64,000 nt of DNA, taken from Arthrobacter bambusae. GTDB taxonomy: Bacteria; Actinomycetota; Actinomycetes; Actinomycetales; Micrococcaceae. A program made the translations under genes and the position numbers. Below, in pieces: positions 35,860 through 46,159 of the stretch (position 1 is its first letter; every line of letters begins with the position of its first letter). Location: the NCBI RefSeq assembly GCF_030812595.1, contig NZ_JAUSSZ010000006.1:62001-126000 (forward strand). The letters run 5' to 3'. The notes below the pieces were generated by a model. The model saw only the letters and a list, made by a program, of their open reading frames with translations. It made no database searches and was not told the origin of the DNA.

Positions 35860-35942
35860 TCGAGTTGAAACCTTCCGGGAGGTCCCGTGCCAGGAAACAG
35901 GCATTACATTACCCAGCGGCTGCCCCCGAGCTGCATAGCTGG

Positions 35943-37874
35943 TCAGGTGTTGCGGTGTGCCGGGGCGAAAGGCCTCACGCGGTGGGTTTCTTCGGCGCGA
36001 ATGAGGTGCATGAGCGCGTTGATGAGGGCCAAGTGGGTGAACGCTTGCGGGAAGTTGCCGAGATGACGCCCACTCACCGGATCCAGCTCCTCGGCGTAGA
36101 GCCCCAGTGGACTGGCGTTGGACAGCAGGCGTTCACATAATGCTTTGGCTCGGGCCACTTCTCCGATCTCAACGAGGGCTGAGACGAGCCAAAACGAGCA
36201 CATGGTGAAAGTCCCCTCATCGCCCGCGAGCCCGTCGTCGGTCTGTTCGGGGCGGTAGCGCAGGACGAGTCCGTTCCGGGTGAGTTCATCGGCGATGGCC
36301 AAAACGGTGGCACGAACGCGGGGATCACTGGCTGGCAGGAACCGGACGAGCGGGACAAGGAGCAGCGAAGCATCGAGGTTCGTGGTGCCGAAGGACTGGA
36401 CAAACACTCCGCGATCGTCGACTCCGTTGCTGCAGATGTCGTCGTGGATCTCCGCCGCGACTGTGTCCCATTTACGGGCGTAATCAGCTTCGCCGTGCAA
36501 CCGTGCCAACCGGGCGCCGCGATCCAGGGCGACCCAGCACATGAGCTTGGAGGAGGTGAAATGCTGCGGTTCGCCACGGACCTCCCAGATGCCGTGATCG
36601 GTGTCTCGCCAGTGGGAGGCAGCCTGCTCGACCTGGCGCAGCAGGATGGGCCATAGCGACTCGGGGAGCTGGTCACGGGACTTGGCATGGAGGTAAACGG
36701 AGTCCAGCATCGTGCCCCAAACGTCCAGCTGGCGTTGGTGGACCGCAGCGTTGCCTACGCGGACAGGCCGGGCCCCGTCGTAGCCTTCCAGACCCTCGAC
36801 CACGGACTCGGGCAAGTCCCTTTCGCCCCCGATGCCGTACATAATCTGCAGCTCGTCCTCGGCGGCGACGTCGCGGATGAAGGAGAAGAAGTCGTCTGCC
36901 TCTCGGTCCAGGCCGAGCGTGTACAGCGCCCACAGCGCGAAGGTGGAGTCCCGCACCCAGGTGTATCGGTAGTCCCAGTTTCGCTCTCCCCGGGGCGTCT
37001 CGGGCAGCGACGTGGTGGCCGCGGCGATCAGCGCTCCGGTCGGCGCGTAGGTGAGCCCCTTCAACGTCAGCGCGCTGCGTTGCAGCTGCTCCCGCCAGGG
37101 GTGGTCCGGGAACTCCCCGACAGTGATCCATTGCCGCCAGAACTCGGTGGTCTGCCACTGCTTCTGGGTGGCTTCCTCCCAGGTCCTGGGTGGAGGCACC
37201 GACGCCCATGAGAGGGCGATGAACGCCTCCTCGCCCTCGGTCATCTGGCTGCGAATGATCGCGATGGGGCCCTCAATGCCCAAGCGGCGGTTGGTGGTGA
37301 GGCAGAGAACCAGATCCTCCTCGTCGCTGCTGATGGTACTGGCCTCCCCGTATCCGGGACTGACGAACTCCCATCGTGCCCGGCGTCGGCCGTAGTCGAA
37401 GACAGGCTCGCATAGGACGGACAGCTCTACGGATCCGCTGACACACCGGACGGTACGCAGCAGGCAATGCTCCGCTTCGTAGTTCGTCGGCGGGCGGCGG
37501 TATCTGCGCGCCCTCTTCTCCGTGTGGTGCCAGGGGCCCATCACCAGGGCATCCCTCACAATCATCCAGCCCGTTCTGGTCTGCCAGGTGGTCTCTAAAA
37601 TGAGGCTCCCGGGCAGATAGCGGCGCGCAGCGGGCTCCCGGACGCCGTATGGCGCAACCTTGAAACCGCCCGCGGCCCGGTCGAGAATGCTGGAAAAAGC
37701 ACTCGGTGAATCATGACGCGGCAGGCACATCCACTCCACCTGCCCGCTCGGGGCGATCAGGCAGTTGGCCTCACAGTCGGACAGGAACGCGTAGTCTGCG
37801 ATCGGCGGGAACGGGCTCATGCCCGGCGCAGGCCGCTTCCCGCCCGCACCCCCAGATCCGCCGTCGATCATCAT
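35943..37874 (-). CDS. Glycoside hydrolase family 15 protein (glucoamylase/trehalase type)
   Basis: The 643-residue protein has the GH15 layout: an N-terminal beta-sandwich (IADYAFLSDCEANCLIAPSGQVEWMCLPRHDSPSAF) and an (alpha/alpha)6 barrel with GERNWDYRYTWVRDSTFALWAL, which carries conserved substrate contacts, and QLDVWGTMLDSVY. Actinobacterial members include trehalases and glucan hydrolases; sequence alone does not decide. There is no signal peptide, so a cytosolic role in trehalose or glycogen breakdown is likely. Confidence 0.92.
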   Translation of the reverse strand: MMIDGGSGGAGGKRPAPGMSPFPPIADYAFLSDCEANCLIAPSGQVEWMCLPRHDSPSAFSSILDRAAGGFKVAPYGVREPAARRYLPGSLILETTWQTRTGWMIVRDALVMGPWHHTEKRARRYRRPPTNYEAEHCLLRTVRCVSGSVELSVLCEPVFDYGRRRARWEFVSPGYGEASTISSDEEDLVLCLTTNRRLGIEGPIAIIRSQMTEGEEAFIALSWASVPPPRTWEEATQKQWQTTEFWRQWITVGEFPDHPWREQLQRSALTLKGLTYAPTGALIAAATTSLPETPRGERNWDYRYTWVRDSTFALWALYTLGLDREADDFFSFIRDVAAEDELQIMYGIGGERDLPESVVEGLEGYDGARPVRVGNAAVHQRQLDVWGTMLDSVYLHAKSRDQLPESLWPILLRQVEQAASHWRDTDHGIWEVRGEPQHFTSSKLMCWVALDRGARLARLHGEADYARKWDTVAAEIHDDICSNGVDDRGVFVQSFGTTNLDASLLLVPLVRFLPASDPRVRATVLAIADELTRNGLVLRYRPEQTDDGLAGDEGTFTMCSFWLVSALVEIGEVARAKALCERLLSNASPLGLYAEELDPVSGRHLGNFPQAFTHLALINALMHLIRAEETHRVRPFAPAHRNT

Positions 37875-38067
37875 TCACCCAGTATGGCTCCGCGACACTG
37901 GACATGACCATGCAGCCGCGGAGAAGAACAACGGCCTGCAGCACACCGCCGATGATTGCGATCCGCGTCATAGACCGATTCTGTCCCGCGCCCCGGCATC
38001 CCGGCACCCCTTGCGATATCGGGCTCCGCGCTAACAGATTCGGAGGCGCGGGTTCCGGACCGGTCCT

Positions 38068-38400
38068 TCAGCCGAGTTCGCGCCAGCCGTGGCGGGTCAG
38101 CTTCAGCAACTCAGCCAGTTCGCGGCGGTTCCGATGACGGTCTGCCCGGCGCTCATCGCGCAGACCGTCTGCGTCATGGCACAGCGGGCAGCAGCAGGTC
38201 CTCGTTCCGGTGTACTGGAGTTCCCAGTGGCAGAACCCCGGGGCCATGGAGACACCCGTGTCCTCGACCCGTTTCAGGTACTCCTGGACGGTGGCAGGGA
38301 GGTCGCAGATGCCGTCCCGGTGATCGTGGACAGCAACGCGGCGCAAAGTGCCGTCCCACAGGCGGATACGAAACGGCTGGGTCTTCTCGGTACGGGACAT
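38068..38400 (-). CDS. Hypothetical protein with Cys cluster
   Basis: The 110-residue protein is basic and His/Arg-rich, with RTCCCPLCHDADGLRDE near residue 75, a possible metal site. The ATG at 38400 has GGAG six bases upstream; an in-frame ATG lies at 38433. No family is recognised and the neighbours do not indicate a function. Confidence 0.6.
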   Translation of the reverse strand: MSRTEKTQPFRIRLWDGTLRRVAVHDHRDGICDLPATVQEYLKRVEDTGVSMAPGFCHWELQYTGTRTCCCPLCHDADGLRDERRADRHRNRRELAELLKLTRHGWRELG

Positions 38401-38604
38401 ATGACGCTCCAACACTTCTGCGGCAGCGTCCATCCCACGGGATTACGGGTAGGTCACTGCCGCCTAGATAGGTCGGCGTCACGAGGTCTGCGGAACATGA
38501 GGCCCATTTTGGCACCTGGCCAGGGCACATGACCAGCCGGCGACTGTCCGTTAGCGATCGCATCGAGGCGCCGGAGCGCCCTTTTTCGTAGTGGTGGCTT
38601 GTGC

Positions 38605-39183
38605 TCACATGTGCAGCCGGACGATGAAGAGGAAGTAGCACCAGACGGGCAGCGAAAGCACTGACAACACGGCAATCGCGGTCCGCACTAGGGATTGCTT
38701 GCGCAGGGTCGCCGAAAGCAGCCTGAATGTGAGGATTCCGATGATTCCTCCGACGCAGTTCAGGATCACGTCGTCGATGTCCGATGCTCCAACCGCAAAC
38801 GCGCCCTGAATGATCTCTACGGCGACGCTGACCGAGGCGACCGTGAGCATGGTCAGCCATGCGCTCGCCCGAGGTCGGAACCACGATACGTAGACTCCAA
38901 GCGGGACGAAGATCAGGATGTTCCCGACGACGTTGGCGAATGCCACCCTCCCGGTCCCGGACGAGTGGCTGGACACATATTCCGCGATACTCGCGAACGG
39001 GATGAGATTTATCGAGCTCTCGGAACCCGGTGCGCGAGAGAAGAGAAGCAACCTTAAGAGGAAGGCCGCGTAGAGAACGACGGCGGCGAAGATGGCCACG
39101 GTCTCCGCCTTCGCCCGTTTCGTGGTCAATCGCCAGCCCGGCACATCATCCGTGGCTGCGGTGGGTTGCGGTTGTACATCCAT
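38605..39183 (-). CDS. VanZ-family membrane protein
   Basis: About 192 residues with five membrane segments. The VanZ pattern is present: INLIPFASIAEYV, NVVGNILIFVPLGVYV, VEIIQGAFAVGASDIDDVILNCVGGIIG. VanZ gives low-level teicoplanin resistance in enterococci; the many actinobacterial relatives have unknown roles. The start is uncertain (GTG 39240 is an alternative), since neither has a clear ribosome-binding site. Confidence 0.88.
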   Translation of the reverse strand: MDVQPQPTAATDDVPGWRLTTKRAKAETVAIFAAVVLYAAFLLRLLLFSRAPGSESSINLIPFASIAEYVSSHSSGTGRVAFANVVGNILIFVPLGVYVSWFRPRASAWLTMLTVASVSVAVEIIQGAFAVGASDIDDVILNCVGGIIGILTFRLLSATLRKQSLVRTAIAVLSVLSLPVWCYFLFIVRLHM

Positions 39184-39245
39184 CCGGACGGACGTTACAG
39201 AGGGAACCTGTCGTGTTCCTGTGAAACCTGGAGTCGACACCGCCG

Positions 39246-39279
39246 CCGTAGGGAAAATCCTCCACCCTATTCCCTACGG
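39246..39279. promoter_or_regulatory. 10-bp inverted repeat between vanZ-like gene and secreted protein gene
   Basis: CCGTAGGGAA (39246-39255) and TTCCCTACGG (39270-39279) pair perfectly over a 14-nt loop. It lies in a divergent gap, so it may be an operator for either gene or an RNA hairpin. Confidence 0.4.
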
Positions 39280-39399
39280 AGGAACCAGAAAACAGGGAGA
39301 CCTCTTTCAGTTATCGCCCAGCATCGGCTCGTACAGTAGTTGCGGGTCGGAAACACCCCGGCCCGCAAACGATTCGAAAGCGGAAGGAAATAGGTAGAA

Positions 39400-40140
39400 A
39401 TGCCGACAACCCCCACATTGAAGACCCGCCTCGGCGTAGGAGCAGCAGCGGTCATCGCTGCCGGCGCCATTGCCACCGTGGGCATCAGTGCCGCCTCAGC
39501 ATCCCCCACGTCTCCGTCCCCCTCGGCGACGTCAACGGCTACCCCGTCCTCCCAAGCCAAGACAGGCGCCCGCGCCGGCATGTCCGGCGTCGGGGCTTTC
39601 CTGCACATCCAGGCGAACAGCCCGCAGGCTGCAGGTGACCGCGCAGCGAAGGCCGCTACCGCCCTGGTGAATCACCCGCAGGTATTCGCCAAACTCCCCG
39701 CCGCGCTGCAGGCGGATGTGAACGCCCTCAAGGCTGCCGCACCGGCTGACCGGGTGGCCGCGGCCTACAAGATCAAGACCACGGCCCTGTCCGGCGGGTA
39801 CGGCGCAGACATCCAGAAGCGCGCCGAAGCTGCCGAGAAGAACGCGACCGGCTCCGCCGGCCTGCGCTCGGAACTGCGCAAGGCTTTCAGCTCGGCCAAC
39901 CCGGGCGCCGGATTCCAGAAGGTCGCCGACCAGGTCATCAGCCACCCGAAGCTTCTCGCGAAGCTCCCTGCCAACCTGCAGGCTGACCTGAAGACCCTCA
40001 AGGCGGCAGCGCCGGCCGACTTGGACGCCCAGGCCAAAAAGATCAAGGACACCGCGCTGAACGGCGGATACGGTGCCCAGATCCAGAAGGCTGCCGAGGC
40101 TCTCGAAAAGAAAGCGGCGGCCGCGGCACCGACTGCATAA
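39400..40140 (+). CDS. Secreted protein with two 60-residue repeats
   Basis: The 246-residue protein has a signal peptide (hydrophobic stretch about 13-32, ending ASA), a Ser/Pro/Thr stretch (about 33-50) and two repeats (about 85-150 and 175-240). Each repeat has the pattern NHP/SHP-x5-KLPA-LQAD-LKAAAPAD, ending in GGYGA-IQK-AEA-EK. They are Ala/Lys-rich and likely helical. GGAAGGAAATAG precedes the ATG. No family is recognised; a wall- or surface-associated role is possible. Confidence 0.75.
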   Translation: MPTTPTLKTRLGVGAAAVIAAGAIATVGISAASASPTSPSPSATSTATPSSQAKTGARAGMSGVGAFLHIQANSPQAAGDRAAKAATALVNHPQVFAKLPAALQADVNALKAAAPADRVAAAYKIKTTALSGGYGADIQKRAEAAEKNATGSAGLRSELRKAFSSANPGAGFQKVADQVISHPKLLAKLPANLQADLKTLKAAAPADLDAQAKKIKDTALNGGYGAQIQKAAEALEKKAAAAAPTA

Positions 40141-40179
40141 CAGCATCCTTTATTCCGGCAGAGGCCGGGGAGTATTCCG

Positions 40180-40218
40180 GCAGAGGCCGGGCAGCCCCTG
40201 TGGTTGCCCGGCCTCTGC
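40180..40218 (+). terminator. Perfect 14-bp hairpin after the secreted repeat protein
   Basis: GCAGAGGCCGGGCA (40180-40193) pairs with TGCCCGGCCTCTGC (40205-40218) around an 11-nt loop. The left arm is duplicated as TATTCCGGCAGAGGCCGGG at 40151 and 40173, so alternative pairings exist. Confidence 0.85.
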
Positions 40219-40256
40219 TTACCCGGAGCGGGAAGCTCGGGGATTTCATGCTCGCG

Positions 40257-40670
40257 TTAGCCTACGAAGATGCAGAACGGATGACCGGCCGGATCGGCGT
40301 AGACGAACAGCGGCTCATTCGGATCCTCCGAACGATCAAAGCGGAGCTCGGCCCCTAATGCCAGTGCCCTGGAGTGTTGATGTGTGAGGGCTTCCCGGTC
40401 AGGAACAGTGAAATCGAGGTGCATCTGCATTGGCACATCAGGCGAAGGCCACGTCGTCCGCTTCAAATGATCAACCTGCTGAAAAGCGAGCTTACGAACG
40501 CCCTGCGCATCAGTGAGGACAAGCCAGTCGACATCATCAGGGAAGCCCTCGGCGGCGGGCTCGTCTCCTGACCGGTACTGGAGTCCGAGAAGCTGGCGGT
40601 AGAACTCCGCCAGTCCTCGCACATCTGTAGTGTCGAGAACCGTGTGAAGTAACTGAGGAAATCCGGCCAT
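40257..40670 (-). CDS. VOC (glyoxalase/dioxygenase fold) protein
   Basis: The 137-residue protein has paired beta-alpha-beta-beta-beta modules: LHTVLDTTDVRGLAEFYRQLLGLQY, MQMHLDFTVPDREAL and FVYADPAGHPFCIFVG. These mark a single-chain VOC protein like many glyoxalase/bleomycin-resistance proteins. Metal ligands appear present but the substrate is unknown. Confidence 0.88.
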   Translation of the reverse strand: MAGFPQLLHTVLDTTDVRGLAEFYRQLLGLQYRSGDEPAAEGFPDDVDWLVLTDAQGVRKLAFQQVDHLKRTTWPSPDVPMQMHLDFTVPDREALTHQHSRALALGAELRFDRSEDPNEPLFVYADPAGHPFCIFVG

Positions 40671-40853
40671 GGGCCGAGACTAACAATGACCAGCGTCTTC
40701 CAGCCAGCGCCGCTTTGCTTCGAATGGAGGATGTAGGGCACATCAGCAGATGGATGGAGCCGAAGACTGCCCCTGCTCCCGGTCTGTCCACCAGGAGTGC
40801 TTGCATCATTCCGCTTTCCAGGACGGGCGACTTTTAGCAGTGCACTCGTGCGC

Positions 40854-41405
40854 TCAGGCTCGGCTCGCGCCGGCGGGGACGGCCGACAGCAGCTTCCGGT
40901 AGCGCACGGCGTGCGCGGCCAGTTCATCGTGGCTCACCCTGGGCGCGGCGTGAAGGATCAGGGGTTCCGCCATCTCCAACCCGCACAGGTGGGCGGAGGC
41001 TTCCAAGGGTCGCAGCAGTTCGGCCATAGTGAAGCGGTTGTGTCCTGTGGCCGTGTAGGACAACTCCGGGCCGCCCGTGGAGATGACCAGCTGCAGACGC
41101 TTGCCGTGCAAAGCGTCCCCGCCTGCACCGTAGGCGAAGCCGTAGGTAAGGACTTGGTTCATCCACTCCTTCAGCACGCCGGGAACGGAGTACCAGTGCC
41201 AGGGAAACTGCAGCACGATCATGTCGTGCTCCCGCAGGAGCTGCTGCTCCCGGGCGGCGTCGAATCGCCGGTCCGGGTAGATGGACCCGAGGTCCCGGAC
41301 GGTTACACCGTCCAGGTCAGTGAGGGCCCCGGCGAGCTGAGCGGTGATCCGGGAGGTATTCAGGTCCGGATGGGCGACGATGACAAGGGTGCGGGGCGCG
41401 GTCAT
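40854..41405 (-). CDS. Flavodoxin-fold NAD(P)H quinone oxidoreductase (KefF/MdaB-like)
   Basis: The 183-residue protein has VIVAHPDLNTSRI at the start (FMN phosphate loop), LQFPWHWYSVPGVLKEWMNQVLTYGFAYG (flavin contacts) and GKRLQLVISTGGP. This is the KefF/YwrO type, which reduces quinones in two-electron steps. The next genes on the same strand are an alcohol dehydrogenase and an F420-reductase-like protein, so this run may protect against reactive carbonyls or quinones (inference). Confidence 0.88.
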   Translation of the reverse strand: MTAPRTLVIVAHPDLNTSRITAQLAGALTDLDGVTVRDLGSIYPDRRFDAAREQQLLREHDMIVLQFPWHWYSVPGVLKEWMNQVLTYGFAYGAGGDALHGKRLQLVISTGGPELSYTATGHNRFTMAELLRPLEASAHLCGLEMAEPLILHAAPRVSHDELAAHAVRYRKLLSAVPAGASRA

Positions 41406-41457
41406 GGGCGGGCTGTGCTTCTTTCAGGGTATCTGCAGGAGGCCGGCTTGGCGGAAG

Positions 41458-42459
41458 TTAGTCGTTGGTGAGGACGACGCGGAAGCGTGCACGACCTGAC
41501 ATCATACGGTCGAAGCCTTCTGCTGCCTTCTCCAGCGGGTAGGTCTCGATCATCGGGCGAACGCCGGTCAGCGCGGCGAAGCGGAGGGTGTCTTCGGAGT
41601 CCTTCGCGGTGCCTGAAGCGTGGCCGGCGATGGTGCGGCTGCCGCCGACGAGGTCACCCGCGTTCACGGCGAGCGGTGTGTGCGGAACGCCCAGAACGAC
41701 GAGCCGCCCACGGGCGCTCAGCCCCGGTACGGTGACGGACATCGCCTCGGCGTCGGTGACAGTCGCCAGAACGACGGTGGCGCCGCCGAGTCGCTTGAGT
41801 TCAGCCGCGACGTCGGTGGTGGTGCTGTCGATGTAGTGGTGTGCGCCGAGCTCCTTGGCGAAGGATTCCTTTTCGGCGCCGCGGGCGATGGCTACGGTTT
41901 CAAAGCCCATCTTCGCGGCGAACTGGACGCCGAGGTGGCCGAGGCCGCCGAGTCCCAGAACTGCGACCAGGTCTCCGGGGCGTGCGCAGCTGTGGCGGAG
42001 CCCGTTGAAGGTGGTGACGCCGGCACACATCAGGGGGGCCGCGTCGGCGAAGCTGAGTGCGTCCGGGATCAGTGCGAGGGCGTCGGCCGGGGCGACCAGG
42101 TACTCGGCGTGGCCGCCGTCGGAGGTCAGGCCGGTGGTCTTTCCGACCTTGCAGGAGATGAAGTCCCCGCGCTGGCACGATTCGCATTCGAAGCATGCCC
42201 CGCCGAACCAACCCACGCCCACGCGCTGGCCCGGTGTCCAGCGGGTGACGCCTTCGCCTACGGTCTCGACGGTTCCGGCGACCTCGTGGCCTGGTGTCCG
42301 CGGGTAGGACGAGGCGAAGCCTGCCGCGCCCATGGCGTCGCTGTGGCAGATGCCGCTCGCCGCGACCTTGATCAGGACATGCCCGCGGGGAACCTCGGGA
42401 ACATCGAGCTCGACGGCCTCAAGGGAAGTGCCGGGATTGGCGAATTGGACAGCTTTCAT
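41458..42459 (-). CDS. Zinc-dependent alcohol dehydrogenase (AdhP type)
   Basis: The 333-residue MDR enzyme has GICHSDAMGAAG, PGHEVAGTVETVGEGV, the structural-zinc loop CFECESCQRGDFISC and the Rossmann motif VLGLGGLGHLGVQFAAKMG. It is distinct from the YahK-type enzyme at 20689. ATG 42459 matches the family N-terminus; an ATG at 42489 is in frame. Confidence 0.93.
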   Translation of the reverse strand: MKAVQFANPGTSLEAVELDVPEVPRGHVLIKVAASGICHSDAMGAAGFASSYPRTPGHEVAGTVETVGEGVTRWTPGQRVGVGWFGGACFECESCQRGDFISCKVGKTTGLTSDGGHAEYLVAPADALALIPDALSFADAAPLMCAGVTTFNGLRHSCARPGDLVAVLGLGGLGHLGVQFAAKMGFETVAIARGAEKESFAKELGAHHYIDSTTTDVAAELKRLGGATVVLATVTDAEAMSVTVPGLSARGRLVVLGVPHTPLAVNAGDLVGGSRTIAGHASGTAKDSEDTLRFAALTGVRPMIETYPLEKAAEGFDRMMSGRARFRVVLTND

Positions 42460-42537
42460 GGTGATGGTCTCTTTCGTCGTCAGTGGCATGCGGTCGGCAG
42501 CGCCCCCCAGGATGGGGGCACGGCTGTGGTTTGGAAA

Positions 42538-43215
42538 TTAGCGGACAATCTTGAAGTTGAACTCGGGTGTGCCGAGGGCGCCCCAGAGGCGGAGCCAGAC
42601 GGGCAGGAGGATCTCGGTGCCGCGGGCGGTGGTGATGTCGCCGAGGTCGATCACATCACGGTGCCCGAACTCTTTCAAGAGCCCGGTGACGGTGTCCTTG
42701 GCCTCGGCGTCGTTACCTGAAACGAAGACCGTGCCGGGGTCGCCGAGGCGGTCCGGATAGGCCATGAGGCCGGCGTTGAGGGTGTTCAGGGACTTCACCA
42801 CCCGCGCTTGCGGGTAAGCGCGGTGGATCTGCTCGCCGAGGGAGTCGGTGTCCTTGACGAACAGGGTGGGCGGCATCCCGTTGCTGAAGTCCAGCGGGTT
42901 GGCGATGTCCAGGATGATCTTACCCTCAAGGTTCCCGGCCCCGGCCTGGGCCAGGACGTCCAGGGAAGCGCTGCCGTTGATCGCGTTGATGATGAGCTCG
43001 GCGCCGGCAGCCGCATCGGCGAAGCCTGCCAGGGTGGTCCCGGGATTCTCCGCGGCCCAGGCCGCGAACGGTGCGGTGCCCATGGCGTCGGACTCGGTGC
43101 GGGCCAAGGTGGTCTCGGGGTTACGCGTTCCGATGGTGACGGTATGGCCAAGTTCAATGAGGCGGGCCGCGATGGTGCGGCCAACTGTGCCGGTTCCGAG
43201 GATTGCGGTCTTCAT
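42538..43215 (-). CDS. F420H2:NADP oxidoreductase-like NAD(P)-binding protein
   Basis: The 225-residue protein begins with a Rossmann fold AILGTGTVGRTIAARLIELGHTVTIGTRNP, then IILDIANPLDFSNGMPPTLF and VVKSLNTLNAGLM, phrases of the NPD/F420-dependent NADP reductase family. AAGGAG lies before the ATG. Whether it uses F420 or just NADP cannot be told. Confidence 0.88.
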   Translation of the reverse strand: MKTAILGTGTVGRTIAARLIELGHTVTIGTRNPETTLARTESDAMGTAPFAAWAAENPGTTLAGFADAAAGAELIINAINGSASLDVLAQAGAGNLEGKIILDIANPLDFSNGMPPTLFVKDTDSLGEQIHRAYPQARVVKSLNTLNAGLMAYPDRLGDPGTVFVSGNDAEAKDTVTGLLKEFGHRDVIDLGDITTARGTEILLPVWLRLWGALGTPEFNFKIVR

Positions 43216-43295
43216 GGATGGATCTCCTTGCTAGATACAGATTGCGGCTTGCTCATACAGGTTTTTGTTCGGCGCGGAATCCGAATGGTTAGCCA

Positions 43296-43595
43296 TCAGC
43301 TGATCTGGACCCCGCCGTCGACGTCCAGGACAGTGCCCGTGATGAAGGTGTTTCCCATCAGGAACACGGCCGCGGTGGCGACGTCGTCGGGCAGTCCCGC
43401 GCGGCCGGCAGGCACGTTCGCTGCGTAGCCGGCGAGCATGCCTCGGCGCATCTTTTCGGGCATTCCGGCGTAGGCCGGGGTGTCCACCAGGCCGGGGGCG
43501 ATCACGTTGACCCGAACCGGAGCGAGGTCGATGGCATTGGCCTTGCCGAAGGCCTCAAGCGCAGCGTTGATCGCAGCCAGCCGACGTCGCGCCAC
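43296..43595 (-). pseudogene. C-terminal remnant of a short-chain dehydrogenase
   Basis: The frame reads AAINAALEAFGKANAIDLAPVRVNVIAPGLVDTP through to DDVATAAVFLMGNTFITGTVLDVDGG, the last 90-100 residues of an SDR. The N-terminal nucleotide-binding half (TGxxxGxG) and the YxxxK region are missing. At its upstream end the sequence runs straight into an aldo/keto reductase tail, so it is a deletion product. Confidence 0.85.
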
Positions 43596-43706
43596 CTACG
43601 GTCGATGCCTTCCAGGAGTTCAGCCGGGAGGGGGCCTCGGCCGGCGGCCTCGATGTTCCGGCGCAGGTGGGGCAGTTTGGCGGTGCCGACGATGGCAGCC
43701 GATTGG
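43584..43706 (-). pseudogene. C-terminal remnant of an aldo/keto reductase
   Basis: In a different frame from the SDR fragment the sequence reads SAAIVGTAKLPHLRRNIEAAGRGPLPAELLEGIDRRWRDVG, the characteristic end of aldo/keto reductases (the VGT...LRxN pattern). Nothing recognisable of the barrel lies upstream. It joins the SDR remnant directly. Confidence 0.65.
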
Positions 43707-43869
43707 CCGGCTTCAACCTGAGGACCGGCCTTCCCTACGGCAGTACCGACCGGCAAGAGCCGTTCCTTGATCTTCCCGCACAGTGGCGTTAGGCAACCGA
43801 CTGAACCGGGGGGAGGCTTAAAGTTCCTACGCAGCAAAAGTTGGGACTTCGTCAAAACCATAAGCATGC

Positions 43870-43899
43870 TTGCTATTTTTGCCCACTCACGCCTATGCT
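43870..43899 (+). promoter_or_regulatory. Candidate promoter of a small RNA
   Basis: TTGCTA (43870-43875) and TATGCT (43894-43899) are 18 nt apart. The 10-bp palindrome AAGCATGCTT (43862-43871) touches the -35 box and may be an operator. Confidence 0.4.
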
Positions 43900-43905
43900 G
43901 GTTCC

Positions 43906-44004
43906 CTGTCCGAGTCCGGACCGTTGCCGGAATGCCCCCTCCATTAGAAGGTGGGCCGGCATCAGGCAGCCCCTCGTCGTTCCCTGGCGGTGAGGGGCTG
44001 TTTT
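43906..44004 (+). ncRNA. Candidate small RNA of about 100 nt
   Basis: A promoter-like pair at 43870-43899 would start transcription near 43906. An intrinsic terminator ends at 44004, and no plus-strand gene lies upstream for several kb that could own that terminator. No coding frame with a ribosome-binding site is seen inside. It could be a free small RNA or an attenuated leader for the bacteriocin-like gene 108 bp downstream. Confidence 0.4.
43967..44004 (+). terminator. Intrinsic terminator with T-run
   Basis: CAGCCCCTC (43967-43975) pairs with GAGGGGCTG (43992-44000), followed by TTTT. The T-run is on the plus strand only. Confidence 0.8.
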
Positions 44005-44111
44005 CGGGTTTAAGGCTTGTGGTCGATGATCCGCCGTCGCGCAGTAACACGCCGCGTAGCAATTGACAGCGGTCTCACCGTGGTCTTCGCATCTGAAAAA
44101 TAGGGGAAATC

Positions 44112-44258
44112 ATGAAAGCGAAGAGGGTGATGGCAAGCCTTGCCTTGACCGGAGTTCTTGCAGCGACGGGCGCCGTGGCTGCTAATGCTTGGACCCAGTA
44201 CCCAGCTGAGGGTGGAACGTGGAATTACGGGTATAACACCGGGATCTACTCGGACTAA
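44112..44258 (+). CDS. Lactococcin-972-like bacteriocin precursor, short form
   Basis: The 48-residue product has AGGGGAAATC before the ATG, a Sec signal peptide (KAKR start, hydrophobic MASLALTGVLAATGAVAANA) and then EGGTWNYGYNTGIYSD. GGTW-x-x-G right after the signal is the start of lactococcin 972 family peptides, whose mature part is about 65 residues. Here a stop comes after about 22 mature residues, so the gene is probably truncated, or frame-broken. The next gene is a fragment of the usual partner membrane protein. Family members block septum formation by binding lipid II. Confidence 0.6.
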   Translation: MKAKRVMASLALTGVLAATGAVAANAWTQYPAEGGTWNYGYNTGIYSD

Positions 44259-44321
44259 CCCGTTGGCGAGCTTTGAAGGCCCGCTGCGGCAAGGGCCAAT
44301 CCTACGGGGGACCACGTCTAA

Positions 44322-46050
<1,729 letters not shown>

Positions 46051-46077
46051 TTAACGTATGTGTTCTTTAAGGTAAGC

Positions 46078-46109
46078 GTACGACGCCGGGCGCTCACCCG
46101 GCGTCGTAC
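46078..46109. terminator. Perfect 13-bp hairpin between nrdE and nrdF
   Basis: GTACGACGCCGGG (46078-46090) pairs with CCCGGCGTCGTAC (46097-46109) over a 6-nt loop. Lying inside the nrd gene run, it could terminate, attenuate or protect the upstream message. Confidence 0.75.
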
Positions 46110-46159
46110 TCTTCAGTTTTCAGGCGCGGCGGCTGCCGCAAATAAACAACCGTTATCGG

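Larger units (their letters stand above)
43791..44111. other. Non-coding stretch with promoter-like and terminator signals
   Basis: No convincing protein-coding frame is seen. It holds the small-RNA candidate at 43906-44004 and a perfect TTGACA at 44063-44068 upstream of the bacteriocin-like gene, without a good -10 box. Confidence 0.5.

Noticed and set aside
43767..44066. A 99-codon plus-strand frame
   Set aside because: It contains an intrinsic terminator in its middle and has no ribosome-binding site, so coding is unlikely.
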